Source of the DNA: Nitrospira sp.
GTDB taxonomy: Bacteria > Nitrospirota > Nitrospiria > Nitrospirales > Nitrospiraceae
NCBI GenBank assembly: GCA_015903945.1
Contig: JABMDL010000019.1
Coordinates: 1-42,004, forward strand
Reading direction: 5' to 3'
Length of the DNA: 42,004 bases
The translations under genes were made by a program, and so were the position numbers. Each line of letters starts with the position of its first letter. Within the stretch, counting starts at the first letter, position 1. Under the pieces are notes generated by a model. The model was given only the letters and a program-made list of their open reading frames with translations. It made no database searches and was not told the origin of the DNA. Below are positions 1 to 9,036 of the stretch, one piece after another.

Positions 1-537
1 GGTCATCTTGCCGGAGGCATGTTTGCCGACCGCTTCAAACACGTCTTGGATCGTCACGTCATGGCCTTGAAACGTTCCAGGCATGATCGACCCGCCGTAC
101 AGCATGAGCGAGGGCCGGTTGAGACGCGCTAACGCCATCACGGTTCCGGGAATCGTCTTGTCACAGCCGGACAAGGCCACCACCCCGTCGAAGAGGTGCC
201 CGCGGGCGACGAGTTCGATCGAGTCGGCAATCACTTCACGGCTGATAAGCGAGGCTTTCATGCCTTCGGTGCCCATCGAGATACCGTCAGAGACGGCGAT
301 CGTGTTGTATTCGATGGGGGTTCCGCCGGCCGCGCGAATGCCAGCTTTCACCCGTTCAGACAGCCGGCGTAGATGATAGTTGCAGGGCATGACTTCGATC
401 CAGGTGTTCGCCACTCCGATGATCGGTTTCGAGAGATCGTCGTCGGTAAACCCTACGGCCTTCAGCATGGCCCGAGCCGGCGCCCGTGATGGCCCGATCA
501 GCAGATCATGACTCGTCAGCTTCAGTTCCTTCGGCAT
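1..537 (-). CDS. ilvD: dihydroxy-acid dehydratase, N-terminal part
   Basis: Reading leftwards from an ATG at 537, the frame stays open to the window edge for 179 codons, so only the N-terminal third is present. The family dehydrates 2,3-dihydroxy-isovalerate and 2,3-dihydroxy-3-methylvalerate in valine and isoleucine synthesis, using an Fe-S cluster in the cytoplasm. The translation starts MPKELKLTSHDLL and contains the family stretches GVANTWIEVMPCNYH, the first cluster-cysteine region, and SGCDKTIPG, the second. A clear GGAGG ribosome site lies just before the ATG. The upstream neighbour on the same strand is a Spy-like periplasmic gene, not an amino-acid gene, so no ilv operon is visible here. 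The third cluster cysteine and the C-terminal domain lie outside the window. The assignment is secure. Confidence 0.95.
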   Translation of the reverse strand, partial: MPKELKLTSHDLLIGPSRAPARAMLKAVGFTDDDLSKPIIGVANTWIEVMPCNYHLRRLSERVKAGIRAAGGTPIEYNTIAVSDGISMGTEGMKASLISREVIADSIELVARGHLFDGVVALSGCDKTIPGTVMALARLNRPSLMLYGGSIMPGTFQGHDVTIQDVFEAVGKHASGKMT

Positions 538-612
538 AACCTCCGTCCGTTTCCTTTCTTTCTTGCACACCCACCCGATGCGTCTGGTCGAGAGTCCGGT
601 CACACAGCCTCG

Positions 613-1239
613 TTATTGCACGGACATGTTGCCGGGCGGCTGTGGCACGGAGCCTCCCATCCCTTCATGCGGGTTCTTGCCGTGGGGATTGGCGCCGTAG
701 GAGCCACCCCCGTGTGGGTTGGCGTGGCCTTTCCCGTGTTGTTGCATGACCTTGTCGTGCTCGGTTTTTTCCTTTTCCCGCTGTTCGGGAGTCAAGATCG
801 CCATCACGTCCCGGCGGGTCTTGATCGAGGCCATGCGGAGTGCCACCTGCTGGTCTTCGCTTTGCCTGAGCTTGGCTTCGATCGCCGCCAAGTCGGATTT
901 CTCGTTATCCGTCAGCGCCTTCAGCTCGCGCTCCGCAATTTGGATGTCGGCTTCAGCCTTGATGCGGACCTTGTCCAGATTCAATTGGAGGTCTTTCAAT
1001 TTCAGGACTTGGTCGACCGTGAGTCCAATATCCTTCTCGTGTTTCAGCAAGTGTCGGATCAAATGGCCGGTCCCGCTGTGCATCATGCCTTGGCCATAAC
1101 TGTGGCCTCCAGCCCCGTGCCCACCTCCACCGTGGCCATAATAGCTGGGATCATTGGCCCAGAGGCCGGGTACGCCCAACACCAACAGGCACGTGGAAAG
1201 GACCGCACAAGCCGTCGTTGTCTTGGTGACAGGTCTCAT
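613..1239 (-). CDS. Spy/CpxP-like periplasmic protein
   Basis: A 208-residue protein starting MRPVTKTTTACAVL, placed by an AAGGAGG site directly before this ATG. A longer frame to 1308 exists but has no ribosome site. It has an N-terminal signal peptide, a Gly/His-rich segment (GHGGGGHGAGGH), a long alpha-helical core with LTVDQVLKLKDLQ and LTPEQREKEK, and a second His/Gly-rich tail. The repeated LTxxQ-type motifs and the helical hairpin are hallmarks of the Spy/CpxP/zinc-resistance-associated family, which are periplasmic chaperones or metal-stress sensors. The His-rich ends suggest metal binding, which is inference. It reads in the same direction as ilvD and the DnaJ gene. No two-component partner is adjacent. 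Confidence 0.75.
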   Translation of the reverse strand: MRPVTKTTTACAVLSTCLLVLGVPGLWANDPSYYGHGGGGHGAGGHSYGQGMMHSGTGHLIRHLLKHEKDIGLTVDQVLKLKDLQLNLDKVRIKAEADIQIAERELKALTDNEKSDLAAIEAKLRQSEDQQVALRMASIKTRRDVMAILTPEQREKEKTEHDKVMQQHGKGHANPHGGGSYGANPHGKNPHEGMGGSVPQPPGNMSVQ

Positions 1240-1308
1240 GAATTCCTCCTTGGCTTGATAGACACGCCTTGAGAACCAGAGCTTGCCATAGCAGTCGGCA
1301 CAACGCAA

Positions 1309-2373
1309 CTATTCGCGTGACCACCGCTGGGCAGCCGAGAGCAGTTCTGAACGAGGATCCGGGTGCCGGTGAGTATGGAGTTGTTCGTAGAGGGCTTGCT
1401 CGGCTTCTGTGACCGTGGGAGGCATGACGATTTGTAGGACAAGAAACAGGTCGCCATGCCCCCCGGCGGCAGAGGGAAGGCCTTTGCCCTTGAGCCGCAG
1501 TTTTGCATCCGCCTTGCTGCCGGGTGGAACTTTCACTTTTACCGGCTCAGTGAGTGTCGGGGCGGTGACGTCCGCGCCCAAAACCGCTTCCCATGGGTAG
1601 ACGGGGAGGTTGACGTGGACATCTGTGCCATGCCGCCGAAAAATCGGATCGACAGGAATGACGACGTGGAGATAGAGATCGCCCCGCTTGCCTCCGTGCT
1701 TACCGGTCTGGCCTTTTCCCGCGACACGGACGCGAGTCCCGTCCTGAACCCCGGCCGGGATTTTCACCTCGATGGTTTTCATTTCGCTTGTTACCCCGGT
1801 TCCCCGACAGGTCAGGCAGGGCTGGTCGCGGAGCATCCCCATGCCGTGGCAAATCTTGCACGGCTCGGGTTCACGGAGGTTCACACGCTTGGTGATTCCA
1901 GTGAGCACTTCCCGCAACGTCAAGTCCACGTCCACTTCAAGATCCTCACCGGGCGACGCGAATCCATGGCTCTCGGTGGCTGTGGTTCGTTTGCTCCTGC
2001 CGAAAAGACTATCAAAGAAATCCGAGAATGATTCCGTGCCGCCGAATTCACTGCCGGTATTCTGACGGCCGAACCCACTCTGTCTACCAAATCCCTGTGG
2101 GCCCGATTGACGACGAGCCCGTTCAAAGGCCTCCGCCTGATCCCAATTGGTGCCGTACTGATCATATTTCTTGCGCTTCTCCGGGTCAGACAACACCTCG
2201 TGTGCCTCGTTCAGTTCTTTAAACTTTTTCTCCATCTCGGCCTTTTTTCCTCCGGAATGGAGATCGGGATGGTATTGCCTGGCCATACGCCTGAAGGCCT
2301 TTTTGATCTCGTCCGCCGAGGCTGTTTTCGGCACGCCGAGGATCTGGTAGAAATCGCGGGAGTTCGAGGCCAT
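1309..2373 (-). CDS. DnaJ-type co-chaperone with shortened zinc finger
   Basis: A 354-residue Hsp40 protein that would stimulate the ATPase of a DnaK-type Hsp70. Residues about 6-73 form the J domain with the HPD tripeptide at 35-37. A Gly/Gln/Phe-rich linker follows to about residue 130. The two C-terminal substrate-binding domains begin near residue 145 ([13 protein letters not shown]). Only two CxxCxGxG-type motifs are present, CKICHGMG (172) and CLTCRGTG (186), where canonical DnaJ has four. It is therefore not a textbook DnaJ, and it lacks the neighbours expected of the main dnaK-dnaJ operon (no dnaK or grpE here). It is probably a second DnaJ/CbpA-like paralogue. The start ATG at 2373 lies 18 bp from the thiolase gene, so the two may be cotranscribed. 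Confidence 0.9.
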   Translation of the reverse strand: MASNSRDFYQILGVPKTASADEIKKAFRRMARQYHPDLHSGGKKAEMEKKFKELNEAHEVLSDPEKRKKYDQYGTNWDQAEAFERARRQSGPQGFGRQSGFGRQNTGSEFGGTESFSDFFDSLFGRSKRTTATESHGFASPGEDLEVDVDLTLREVLTGITKRVNLREPEPCKICHGMGMLRDQPCLTCRGTGVTSEMKTIEVKIPAGVQDGTRVRVAGKGQTGKHGGKRGDLYLHVVIPVDPIFRRHGTDVHVNLPVYPWEAVLGADVTAPTLTEPVKVKVPPGSKADAKLRLKGKGLPSAAGGHGDLFLVLQIVMPPTVTEAEQALYEQLHTHRHPDPRSELLSAAQRWSRE

Positions 2374-2391
2374 CTACGTAGTTGCCATCCG

Positions 2392-3330
2392 TCAGTGTGG
2401 GACTTCTCGTTTTGCCCGGGCCATCAACTTACAATAGGAACAGATCTCTCCGGTCGTCGGCTGGCTGCATGCGGTACAGGGATGGAGCATGGCCCGGTCT
2501 TTCGTGGTCATGTCGGTCTGCGGTGTGGTGGTCTTACTCTGCTTGTCGAGGAATTTCCAATAGAACGACTGCTTCGTGCCTGGAGATTCGGTTTCGAGGC
2601 GGTTGAGTACGTCCTTGTAAAGGAGCGTCCGAGCGCCCCTGGCCATCGGGCATTCGTCGACGATGTAGTCGATCTTGTTCAGCACGCAGTACGCGGCGAG
2701 TTCCCGCTCTGTCAGCCGGTACAGGGGCTTCACTTTTTTCGCGAAGCCGTCGACCGAGGCGGGGAGACTAGGGCTCTGTTTGTCCAGGTATTCCTCCTGC
2801 CAATGCAGCACGTTGCCGAGCAGGCGCGCCGCTTCATCGTCGAGGTTATGCCCTGTGGCCATCACGTCGTAGTCATGTTCCACTGCGGCGCGGTTGAAGT
2901 GATAGCGTTTGATTGTGCCACACGTACTGCAGGCCGGTCGGTGGGCCGCCATGGCCAGTTCGCGGATCCCGGCTCCTTCTTCTTTTTCAACGGTATGGGT
3001 GTGCAAGATCGCGCCAAGCGGCGTGGCGACGGTGTCGGCAAATCGTCTGACTTTTTCATGGGATCGGTCCGAGTAACCGGTAATGCCGAGGTCGACATAG
3101 AGCGCGTCGGCTTTGTAGCCCAGCTTGAGCAGAATATGCCAGAGCGCCAAGCTGTCCTTGCCTCCGGACACCGCGACGAGAATCCGATGCTCGTGGCTGA
3201 ACATCCGCTGGGTTTTGACGGCTTTGACGACTTGGTCCTGCACGAACTCGTTAAAACAGCATGGGCAGAAGGCGGCATTGTGCCGGGGCAACTTCAGCGC
3301 CGCTTTGCTCTTGCATTTTGTGCAATGCAT
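2392..3330 (-). CDS. TtuA/TtcA-type tRNA thiolase (PP-loop ATPase)
   Basis: A 312-residue member of the TtuA/Ncs6 branch of tRNA 2-thiolation enzymes. These adenylate a tRNA base with a PP-loop and insert sulfur using a [4Fe-4S] cluster. The PP-loop SGGKDS is at 55-60, and TGHNLDD follows near 159. The cluster cysteines are C134 and C137 (RPACSTCG) plus C227 (DECPMARGAR). The N-terminal zinc finger is C3/C6/C22/C25 and the C-terminal one is C285/C288/C297/C300, an arrangement typical of TtuA and eukaryotic Ncs6, not of TtcA. Thermophile TtuA makes 2-thio-ribothymidine at tRNA position 54; the target here cannot be read from sequence. No TtuB/ThiS-like sulfur carrier is adjacent. Family assignment is firm, substrate uncertain. 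Confidence 0.85.
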   Translation of the reverse strand: MHCTKCKSKAALKLPRHNAAFCPCCFNEFVQDQVVKAVKTQRMFSHEHRILVAVSGGKDSLALWHILLKLGYKADALYVDLGITGYSDRSHEKVRRFADTVATPLGAILHTHTVEKEEGAGIRELAMAAHRPACSTCGTIKRYHFNRAAVEHDYDVMATGHNLDDEAARLLGNVLHWQEEYLDKQSPSLPASVDGFAKKVKPLYRLTERELAAYCVLNKIDYIVDECPMARGARTLLYKDVLNRLETESPGTKQSFYWKFLDKQSKTTTPQTDMTTKDRAMLHPCTACSQPTTGEICSYCKLMARAKREVPH

Positions 3331-3558
3331 GCCAGCGTGATCATACGGGCGTGCAGGGCGGATTGCAAACAGGAGAGGGGGGAGCGCGATTCAACGGCCA
3401 GGATCGTCAACCCGGCCGGTGTGGGCCTGGAGTTTTCCGTTGACGCACTTGTGATGATCTCGGTAACCTGCGCAGGCATGTCGGGAGGGGTGGTGGGCAG
3501 ACGAACGGCGGGCGTCCACCGGCCGGCACCATTCTTTCAGAGGTTGTGAAGGAGGATT

Positions 3559-3861
3559 ATGCAGGAATATGGCTTGTATTTCGGGATCGTCGGCTTGATC
3601 CTCGCCGCATACGTGTTCGTCAAGGGCGTTATCGTTGCGATTCAAAAGCGCCGAGATCCTGGTTCTGCATCCCTAGTGCCACCGCCGGCATACGGAGTGA
3701 TCGCCTCTGTCATATTGACCTATGGATTGGGATTTCTGAAACCTCAATTACCTTGGTTAGAATCACAGCCATTTTGGGTCTACCGGATCATCTTTCCCGG
3801 AACCACGTTCTTGTTTCCCGCTATTATTTATCTCATTAGCCGACGCCCGCCGTCGAACTGA
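3559..3861 (+). CDS. small membrane protein, unknown function
   Basis: A 100-residue protein starting MQEYGLYFGIVGLIL, chosen because an AAGGAGGATT ribosome site precedes this ATG. It has a hydrophobic helix at about 5-27, a basic loop (QKRRDPG), a second hydrophobic segment near 46-62 and a third near 75-95, so two or three membrane spans are likely. I do not recognise the family. It converges exactly on the PilZ gene: its TGA is followed immediately by the complement of the PilZ stop codon, with no base between. Confidence 0.7.
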   Translation: MQEYGLYFGIVGLILAAYVFVKGVIVAIQKRRDPGSASLVPPPAYGVIASVILTYGLGFLKPQLPWLESQPFWVYRIIFPGTTFLFPAIIYLISRRPPSN

Positions 3862-4218
3862 TCATGCGCGGCCACCGACCGGGACCTGAGGGGGATTGTG
3901 TGTAGTCTTGGCCGCAAGCAGTCGGAGAGTTCCTTCCAATTGTTGTTCGTCGGGAGATGCAAGGGAGAGAAATTCAATTCCGATTCCATGAGCACCGGCC
4001 CAACGCACGACGGCCCCCTGAATGAGAATAGGGTTTCGGCTTCCGGGGAAAATGAGCTGGAGGTCCACTTTCATGCCGGCGAATGCCGGAAAAGAGCTTT
4101 GGACGCGGCAGCCTTTGCGAGAAAGATCCAACGACCTGCTGATCGGATGACGCTGGTTGCGGTGGGTGAGTGTGCCGGAAAAGGAAGCGTGAAATCGGGG
4201 GTGTTGCCGCACGACCAT
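3862..4218 (-). CDS. single-domain PilZ protein
   Basis: A 118-residue protein that is essentially one PilZ domain, the c-di-GMP binding fold. The RxxxR motif is RQHPR at the N-terminus and the [DN]xSxxG motif is DLSRKG near residue 30. Both are intact, so ligand binding is plausible. An AGGAG site precedes the ATG at 4218. The stand-alone form suggests an adaptor for motility, exopolysaccharide or adhesion. The partner is not evident, although the cellulose synthase about 6 kb away also carries PilZ domains. It is read away from prfC, with which it shares a 329-bp divergent intergenic region. Confidence 0.85.
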   Translation of the reverse strand: MVVRQHPRFHASFSGTLTHRNQRHPISRSLDLSRKGCRVQSSFPAFAGMKVDLQLIFPGSRNPILIQGAVVRWAGAHGIGIEFLSLASPDEQQLEGTLRLLAAKTTHNPPQVPVGGRA

Positions 4219-4547
4219 GGGTCTGCTCCTGGGTGGGTGTGACAGAAATTGTTCCTGTGTAGATGAGTGCAGATGTAATGCCAGCGCGGGTCAAGCGATA
4301 CACAGCGATTGCCCCATGTTTTATGACACTTAGCAATCGTCGGTCTTCTGGCTTTGCCCATTTCTGGCCGTCGGTGAGGGGGATTGAACACAGCCGGTTG
4401 CGGGGAAAGCAGGATGGGTATGACAAAAAAACGGCATACAACCTATCCAGTCTGCTTACGGCCGCGGCGGTGTAACGAGGGCGTTTCCGGCGGTCGTATC
4501 ACCGATATCTGTTTCCCGGAGAGGTTGTAATATGGTGTGTGACGATC
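4219..4547. other. divergent intergenic region
   Basis: About 330 bp between the PilZ gene (minus) and prfC (plus). It should hold both promoters. I see the PilZ ribosome site (AGGAG) at its left end and a weak GGAGAGG near the prfC end, but no convincing -35/-10 pair, hairpin terminator or RNA gene. Short frames here are not convincing as genes. Confidence 0.4.
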
Positions 4548-6152
4548 ATGGCTATGGACACAGCACTTTCGGCTGAACTCTCGACAGCGACAGCGCGAAG
4601 GCGGACGTTCGCCATCATCAGCCACCCCGACGCGGGCAAAACCACGTTGACGGAAAAACTGCTGCTCTATTCCGGGTTGATTCGGACGGCCGGGATGGTT
4701 CGTGGGCGGAAGGGCGGCAAAGCCACGGCTTCCGATTGGATGGGCATGGAACAGGAGCGCGGGATTTCGATCACCGCCTCGGCCATGCAGTTCCCGTATA
4801 AGCACGCCGTCATCAATTTGCTCGATACGCCGGGTCACCAGGATTTTTCCGAAGACACCTACCGGACACTCACGGCCGCCGATAGCGCAATCATGGTTAT
4901 CGATGCGGCCAAAGGTGTGGAGGCGCAAACGCGCAAGCTGTTTGCCGTGTGCCGTTTGCGGCGCATTCCAGTTCTGACCTTGATCAACAAAATGGATGTG
5001 CCGGGCCGCCCGCCGCTCGATCTGATGACCGAGGTGGAGCAGGCGCTGAACATCCACGCCAGCGCGATCAATTGGCCGATCGGGTCCGGCGATGAGTTCG
5101 TCGGGATTGTGAATCGGGCGGACAGCCTGGTGGAACTGTTTCAGCGGACCATTCACGGCGGCGCGACAAAGGTCGAGGTCCAGACCATGCCTCTGGCAGA
5201 TCTGGCACAGAGCGAGCGAGTCTCTCCGGATGTGCTGGCTCAGGTGCGGCACGATTTGGAGTTGCTGGACATCGCGGGGAATCCCTTCACCCGACAGGCG
5301 TTCCTGCAAGGGGAGGTCACGCCGGTCTTCTTCGCGTCAGCCCTCACCAATTTCGGCATCGAGAGTTTTTTGGATGCGTTTGTGCGGCTCGCGCCTTCTC
5401 CCAGCGCGAGACCGGCTGACGGTGACGACGGGAGTGAGATTTCCGTCGATCCGATCACGATGCCGTTCAGCGCCTATGTCTTTAAGCTCCAGGCCAACAT
5501 GAACCCCAAGCACCGGGACAGTACGGCGTTTCTCCGGGTTTGCTCCGGGCGGTTCGAACGCGACATGGTGGTGAAGCATCATCGGCTGGGCAAGGAGGTG
5601 CGGCTCTCCCGGCCGCACAGTTTGGTCGCGCAAGAACGGAGCACGGTGGAAGAAGCCTTTCCCGGCGACATCATCGGCATCATCAACCCTGGCCTCTTTG
5701 CCATCGGGGATACGATCTCGGCGACCGGCGGGTTCAACTTCAAGCCCCTCCCGCAATTTCAGCCGGAGATCTTCGCGCGCATCCGTCCCGCAGACGTCGG
5801 CAAACGGAAGTCGTTCGATAAGGGCATGTGGCAGATGACGCAGGAGGGGACCGTACAGCTCATGCGAAGCCTGCACGACCAGGAGCCGTTGGTCGCCGCA
5901 GTCGGGCGGCTGCAATTCGATGTGCTCCAATACCGCCTGCGGGAGGAATATCGTGTCGAGACGGTCCTGGATGCCCTGCCGTTTACGTGCAGCGCCTGGC
6001 TGGACGGCGATCCCGCGACATTCAAGGCCCCGTCGGCGTCCATGATCGTCAAAGATCAGCGCGACCGCGTCGTTGTTCTTTTCGGCGATCAGCTCATGAA
6101 AACCATCGCCCGCGACCGCAACCCCGGACACACCCTTCGAGACATGGGCTGA
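4548..6152 (+). CDS. prfC: peptide chain release factor 3 (RF3 GTPase)
   Basis: About 534 residues. RF3 is the translational GTPase that recycles RF1 and RF2 from the ribosome after peptide release. G1 is HPDAGKTT near residue 26, G3 is DTPGHQDF and G4 is NKMD. The RF3-specific segments SDWMGMEQERGISIT, EDTYRTLTAADSAIMVIDAAKG and FQANMNPKHRD-like (KLQANMNPKHRD) are all recognisable, which separates it from EF-G. Length matches the family (about 525-530). The start is uncertain: the frame opens with a GTG at 4539, and ATGs lie at 4548 and 4554, none with a strong ribosome site. I chose 4548. It is probably monocistronic. Confidence 0.95.
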   Translation: MAMDTALSAELSTATARRRTFAIISHPDAGKTTLTEKLLLYSGLIRTAGMVRGRKGGKATASDWMGMEQERGISITASAMQFPYKHAVINLLDTPGHQDFSEDTYRTLTAADSAIMVIDAAKGVEAQTRKLFAVCRLRRIPVLTLINKMDVPGRPPLDLMTEVEQALNIHASAINWPIGSGDEFVGIVNRADSLVELFQRTIHGGATKVEVQTMPLADLAQSERVSPDVLAQVRHDLELLDIAGNPFTRQAFLQGEVTPVFFASALTNFGIESFLDAFVRLAPSPSARPADGDDGSEISVDPITMPFSAYVFKLQANMNPKHRDSTAFLRVCSGRFERDMVVKHHRLGKEVRLSRPHSLVAQERSTVEEAFPGDIIGIINPGLFAIGDTISATGGFNFKPLPQFQPEIFARIRPADVGKRKSFDKGMWQMTQEGTVQLMRSLHDQEPLVAAVGRLQFDVLQYRLREEYRVETVLDALPFTCSAWLDGDPATFKAPSASMIVKDQRDRVVVLFGDQLMKTIARDRNPGHTLRDMG

Positions 6153-6177
6153 CCTCCTCAACCCTTTGCCGCCCTGA

Positions 6178-6393
6178 CGCAATAGCACCACACTAGCCCA
6201 GATAGAAATCCAAGAATTGCCCCACCTTTCATTTTCCGAGTATGATGAATATCCTTCAAAGTGTGCCTTTTACTTATGTTGCCAGACTGGACAAGGTATC
6301 GACGGTGCTACCCCTGAGCTGCTCGTGATCGCCGTCAAGGCGAAGGATGCGAAAGAAAAAGCAGACGCCCGGAAGAACCGGCCGAAGCTGTAA
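6178..6393 (+). pseudogene. possible short ORF or gene remnant before the DUF922-like gene
   Basis: Between prfC and the next gene, one frame is open for 71 codons and ends at a TAA 15 bp before the next start. It has no in-frame ATG. Its last 30 codons (GATPELLVIAVKAKDAKEKA and onward) look protein-like, charged and alanine/lysine-rich. An ATG-started frame at 6242 (MMNILQSVPFTYVARLD) overlaps it and stops early, so a frameshifted short gene is possible. I recognise no family. It may simply be a leader region. Confidence 0.2.
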
Positions 6394-6408
6394 TGAGGAG
6401 AGGTGTCG

Positions 6409-7686
6409 ATGCGTGTGTGGCTCATGCTCATGTTCATGCTGGTTATCGGAGTGCCATCTGTTCAGTCGGAACAGCCTCAGGTGGAGATCGTCAAAATGCC
6501 GGCTCAACTCGGCACACGGTACTTCGATCCCAAGCATCCGCCGCCTGACCGGCCGCCGCTCATGGGACCCGAAGAGGCGGTGTGTGTTGGGGATTTCCTC
6601 TCCGATGCGTCCGTCGGCGGCCAGGTCATGCAGATCGATGCGACGCATGCGAAGGCCAGGATCCACCGGATTAAAGTGACGCTGCAACTCAACATCACGA
6701 TCTGGATGCCGAATAATCCGCAGCAGTGGACCGTTGAACATGAAGAGGGGCATCGGCAGATTTCTGAATATTACTATCGGAACGCTGAGGTGATTGCCAG
6801 GCGTATCGCGGAGCCCTATTTCGGCAAGACCATCGATCTGAGCGGCGCCGACTTGCGCAACGCTCTCAGCGCGGCGATAGACAAGATCGCGGAAGAGATT
6901 ACCAACGAGTACAAGAGGCAGATGCCGGTCGAAACGACACAAGCTCGATATGACGACATTACCGAACATAGCCGCAAGGAGATCCCGGTGCCGGATGCCG
7001 TCGCCCAGGCGTTGAAGGAAACCTATCCGGAGCCGGCCAAGGACGCCGTGGCGCTCGTCGACCGTCCTGAATATCTGGCCTGGAAGAACTTCGCACCTGG
7101 TGCGAAGGTTGTGTACGCCGCTCGATATTGGAATCTGGCCGGCCTGAACGACTTCGTGGCCGGTCCGATCACTTCTCTCAAGGCCTATCAGTTGAGGGTC
7201 ATCAACGCTGAGGGCGTCAGGCTGTGGTTCAACTACGCTCCCACTGATCGGTATGGGAGGCCCATGCCTCCGAATGAATGGGAAGAAACGATCGCCGCTA
7301 AGTACGATTCCAATGTCGACCCGTTGGCGAATCAACCGCGTTCTGCTCAACTGCTGACTATCTTCCATCAAGCCGGCAATCTTGCGATGGGTGTCCAACC
7401 AAACCCCGGACCGATTGAAACCGGCGAAGACACGATCGAGGTCAATGGCGCGCGGATTGCAACGCATTGGGAGTCCGCTACGTATGAGTATGACACGTCG
7501 GTGTGGCCGACCTTCAAAAATTGCCGCCTCGTCATCAAACTCTGGACGAGCGACGCCGTTCCGACGGGCTTGGTTCGCAAGACCGAAGAGAGGACCTGCC
7601 CGCTGGGCCGGGATCAGTTGGCGCGAGTCATGGTCGAAACGTATCTCCAGTCGTTCGAGGGGTTTACGCCGGGGGCAAGCCAGTGA
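6409..7686 (+). CDS. secreted HExxH protein, DUF922-like
   Basis: A 425-residue protein starting MRVWLMLMF, preceded by GAGGAG. The GTG at 6403 in the same frame is less likely. A signal peptide covers about residues 1-20, so it is exported. The sequence W-TVEHEEGH places an HExxH zinc-peptidase motif at H111-H115, followed by a helix (ISEYYYRNAEVIARRI) and later ARYDDITEHSRKE. This order resembles DUF922, a family of predicted secreted zinc proteases of about 200 residues. The C-terminal half (after about 210) has no family I recognise, so the protein is about twice the size of a plain DUF922 protein. Proteolytic activity is inferred from the motif alone. Confidence 0.6.
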   Translation: MRVWLMLMFMLVIGVPSVQSEQPQVEIVKMPAQLGTRYFDPKHPPPDRPPLMGPEEAVCVGDFLSDASVGGQVMQIDATHAKARIHRIKVTLQLNITIWMPNNPQQWTVEHEEGHRQISEYYYRNAEVIARRIAEPYFGKTIDLSGADLRNALSAAIDKIAEEITNEYKRQMPVETTQARYDDITEHSRKEIPVPDAVAQALKETYPEPAKDAVALVDRPEYLAWKNFAPGAKVVYAARYWNLAGLNDFVAGPITSLKAYQLRVINAEGVRLWFNYAPTDRYGRPMPPNEWEETIAAKYDSNVDPLANQPRSAQLLTIFHQAGNLAMGVQPNPGPIETGEDTIEVNGARIATHWESATYEYDTSVWPTFKNCRLVIKLWTSDAVPTGLVRKTEERTCPLGRDQLARVMVETYLQSFEGFTPGASQ

Positions 7687-7848
7687 GCGGTACAGGGCGC
7701 GGAAGTGTAGCCCTGTGGTTAGATCGTGCTGAACCGGTACACCCTGACGGCGCACCAGGCCATGAATGTATTTGAACGGCTCGGTAGATTGTGAGATGAG
7801 AAAAAAAGAATTCGCAGAATGGACTACATATTAGCCAAGGGGGGGCAC

Positions 7849-8151
7849 ATGTTGTCAGTTAGACGGAAATGGGCCATTGTGTTCAGCGTGGCGGTACTGA
7901 TTTTCATCGCGATTCCTTTCCTGCCCGTGAGCATCACGAGTTCCTCCATCCTGCATGCAGCCGAACCGATTGACTTAAACACCGCCACGACAGACCAACT
8001 TAGATACCTCCCTGGTATCGGAGATGCCTACTCTGAAAAGATCATCAAGGGGCGGCCATACAATCGGAAGGATGAACTCGTGCAGAAGAAGATTATCCCG
8101 CAAACGACCTACGATAAAATCAAAGATCGGATCGTGGCGAAGCAGAAGTAA
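7849..8151 (+). CDS. ComEA-like helix-hairpin-helix protein
   Basis: A 100-residue protein starting [19 protein letters not shown]-rich ribosome site (AAGGGGGG) precedes this ATG; an in-frame ATG at 7819 is an alternative. Residues about 8-28 form a membrane anchor or signal peptide. After a linker, the C-terminal 60 residues have the ComEA pattern [20 protein letters not shown], a helix-hairpin-helix that contacts DNA backbone non-specifically. In competence systems ComEA binds incoming DNA in the periplasm. No other com gene is nearby, and many bacteria have such short stand-alone proteins, so a role in DNA uptake is possible, not shown. Confidence 0.75.
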   Translation: MLSVRRKWAIVFSVAVLIFIAIPFLPVSITSSSILHAAEPIDLNTATTDQLRYLPGIGDAYSEKIIKGRPYNRKDELVQKKIIPQTTYDKIKDRIVAKQK

Positions 8152-8334
8152 GTCAGGCACAATCATCGAAATGGGTTCATGGTGGACGAGAGGCATGGCC
8201 CACAGAGAACAATCGGAGTGAGTTCTTAGGGGAGGAACCCGCCACAAGGGAATAGCAGGACAGGCTATATCGTTAGACGTGTGAGGGGGTGGCCTTGCGA
8301 GGTCCTGCGCTCACTGGCGGGGGCTCCTACTGAC

Positions 8335-9036
8335 TCAGAAAGGGAAATAGGCTTCGATGCCTCCGTAGCCACCGCTATGGAAGGAGGTACTGTGCTGGTA
8401 TCCCCCTTTCGCCAGGAAGGCGATTTTGCCGACCGATATCTCGACGACCGGTCCCGTCTGCACCGCACGAAAGTCGCCGTTGCCCATTCCGGCGATGTCC
8501 CATCCCGCATAGAGGGGGCAGCACCCTTTTTCCGATTTGTGAATCAATAATTTTCCGCGCAGACGGCTCCAGAAGAAATTGTCGAGATCGGCGTACGATC
8601 CAATCGCGTGGAGGTTGCCCTTTTCATGCCAATAGAACGCCTCGATTTGACCGAAGGCCCCAATCTGATGATCGATCTTCGCGGTTGTGTTGAGCCGGTC
8701 TTCTTCGATTCGGCGTAGCTGTGGGCCCCCCAACGCCAGGAATGTCCACCGGCCCAGCGACTGGGAGATGCCTACAGAGGGAACGACAAATTGCACATTG
8801 GCATCCAGCAGCCGGGTCCCACTTCTGAAACTGTATCCAAGTCCGGCCGTCATCGCTTGCGCAAACAGGGTGGTTCCCCCTGACATCTGCAAGATGGGGG
8901 TCCTCACACCGACATACCCGAAGTACTGGCGTTTATTGTCGATCTGAAATCCGGTGAAGACATCGCCCGCCCATGTTCGGCCGGGTAGGACTGTTAGGAC
9001 AAGTGCTGCCAGTAGGAGTAATGCAAGTCGCGCCAT
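8335..9036 (-). CDS. bcsS: cellulose biosynthesis protein BcsS-like outer-membrane protein
   Basis: A 233-residue protein with a clear signal peptide (MARLALLLLAALVLTVLPG, cleavage near TWA-GD). The mature part alternates short beta strands rich in Gly and aromatics, begins GFQIDNKRQYFGYVG and ends with Phe (EAYFPF), as expected for an outer-membrane beta-barrel. The pattern and the position beside bcsA match the BcsS family, an auxiliary protein of some bcs operons whose exact role is unknown. Its start lies inside the tail of the preceding PilZ gene, overlapping by 43 bp in another frame, so translation is probably coupled. It is the last gene of the minus-strand cellulose cluster. Confidence 0.7.
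   Translation of the reverse strand: MARLALLLLAALVLTVLPGRTWAGDVFTGFQIDNKRQYFGYVGVRTPILQMSGGTTLFAQAMTAGLGYSFRSGTRLLDANVQFVVPSVGISQSLGRWTFLALGGPQLRRIEEDRLNTTAKIDHQIGAFGQIEAFYWHEKGNLHAIGSYADLDNFFWSRLRGKLLIHKSEKGCCPLYAGWDIAGMGNGDFRAVQTGPVVEISVGKIAFLAKGGYQHSTSFHSGGYGGIEAYFPF

Noticed and set aside
2107..3549. 480-codon plus-strand open frame
   Set aside because: It lies antisense to the DnaJ and TtuA-type genes, which have clear motifs; it has no recognisable domain and is a GC-rich shadow frame.
6274..7755. 493-codon minus-strand open frame
   Set aside because: It is antisense to the DUF922-like gene, which has a signal peptide, ribosome site and HExxH motif.
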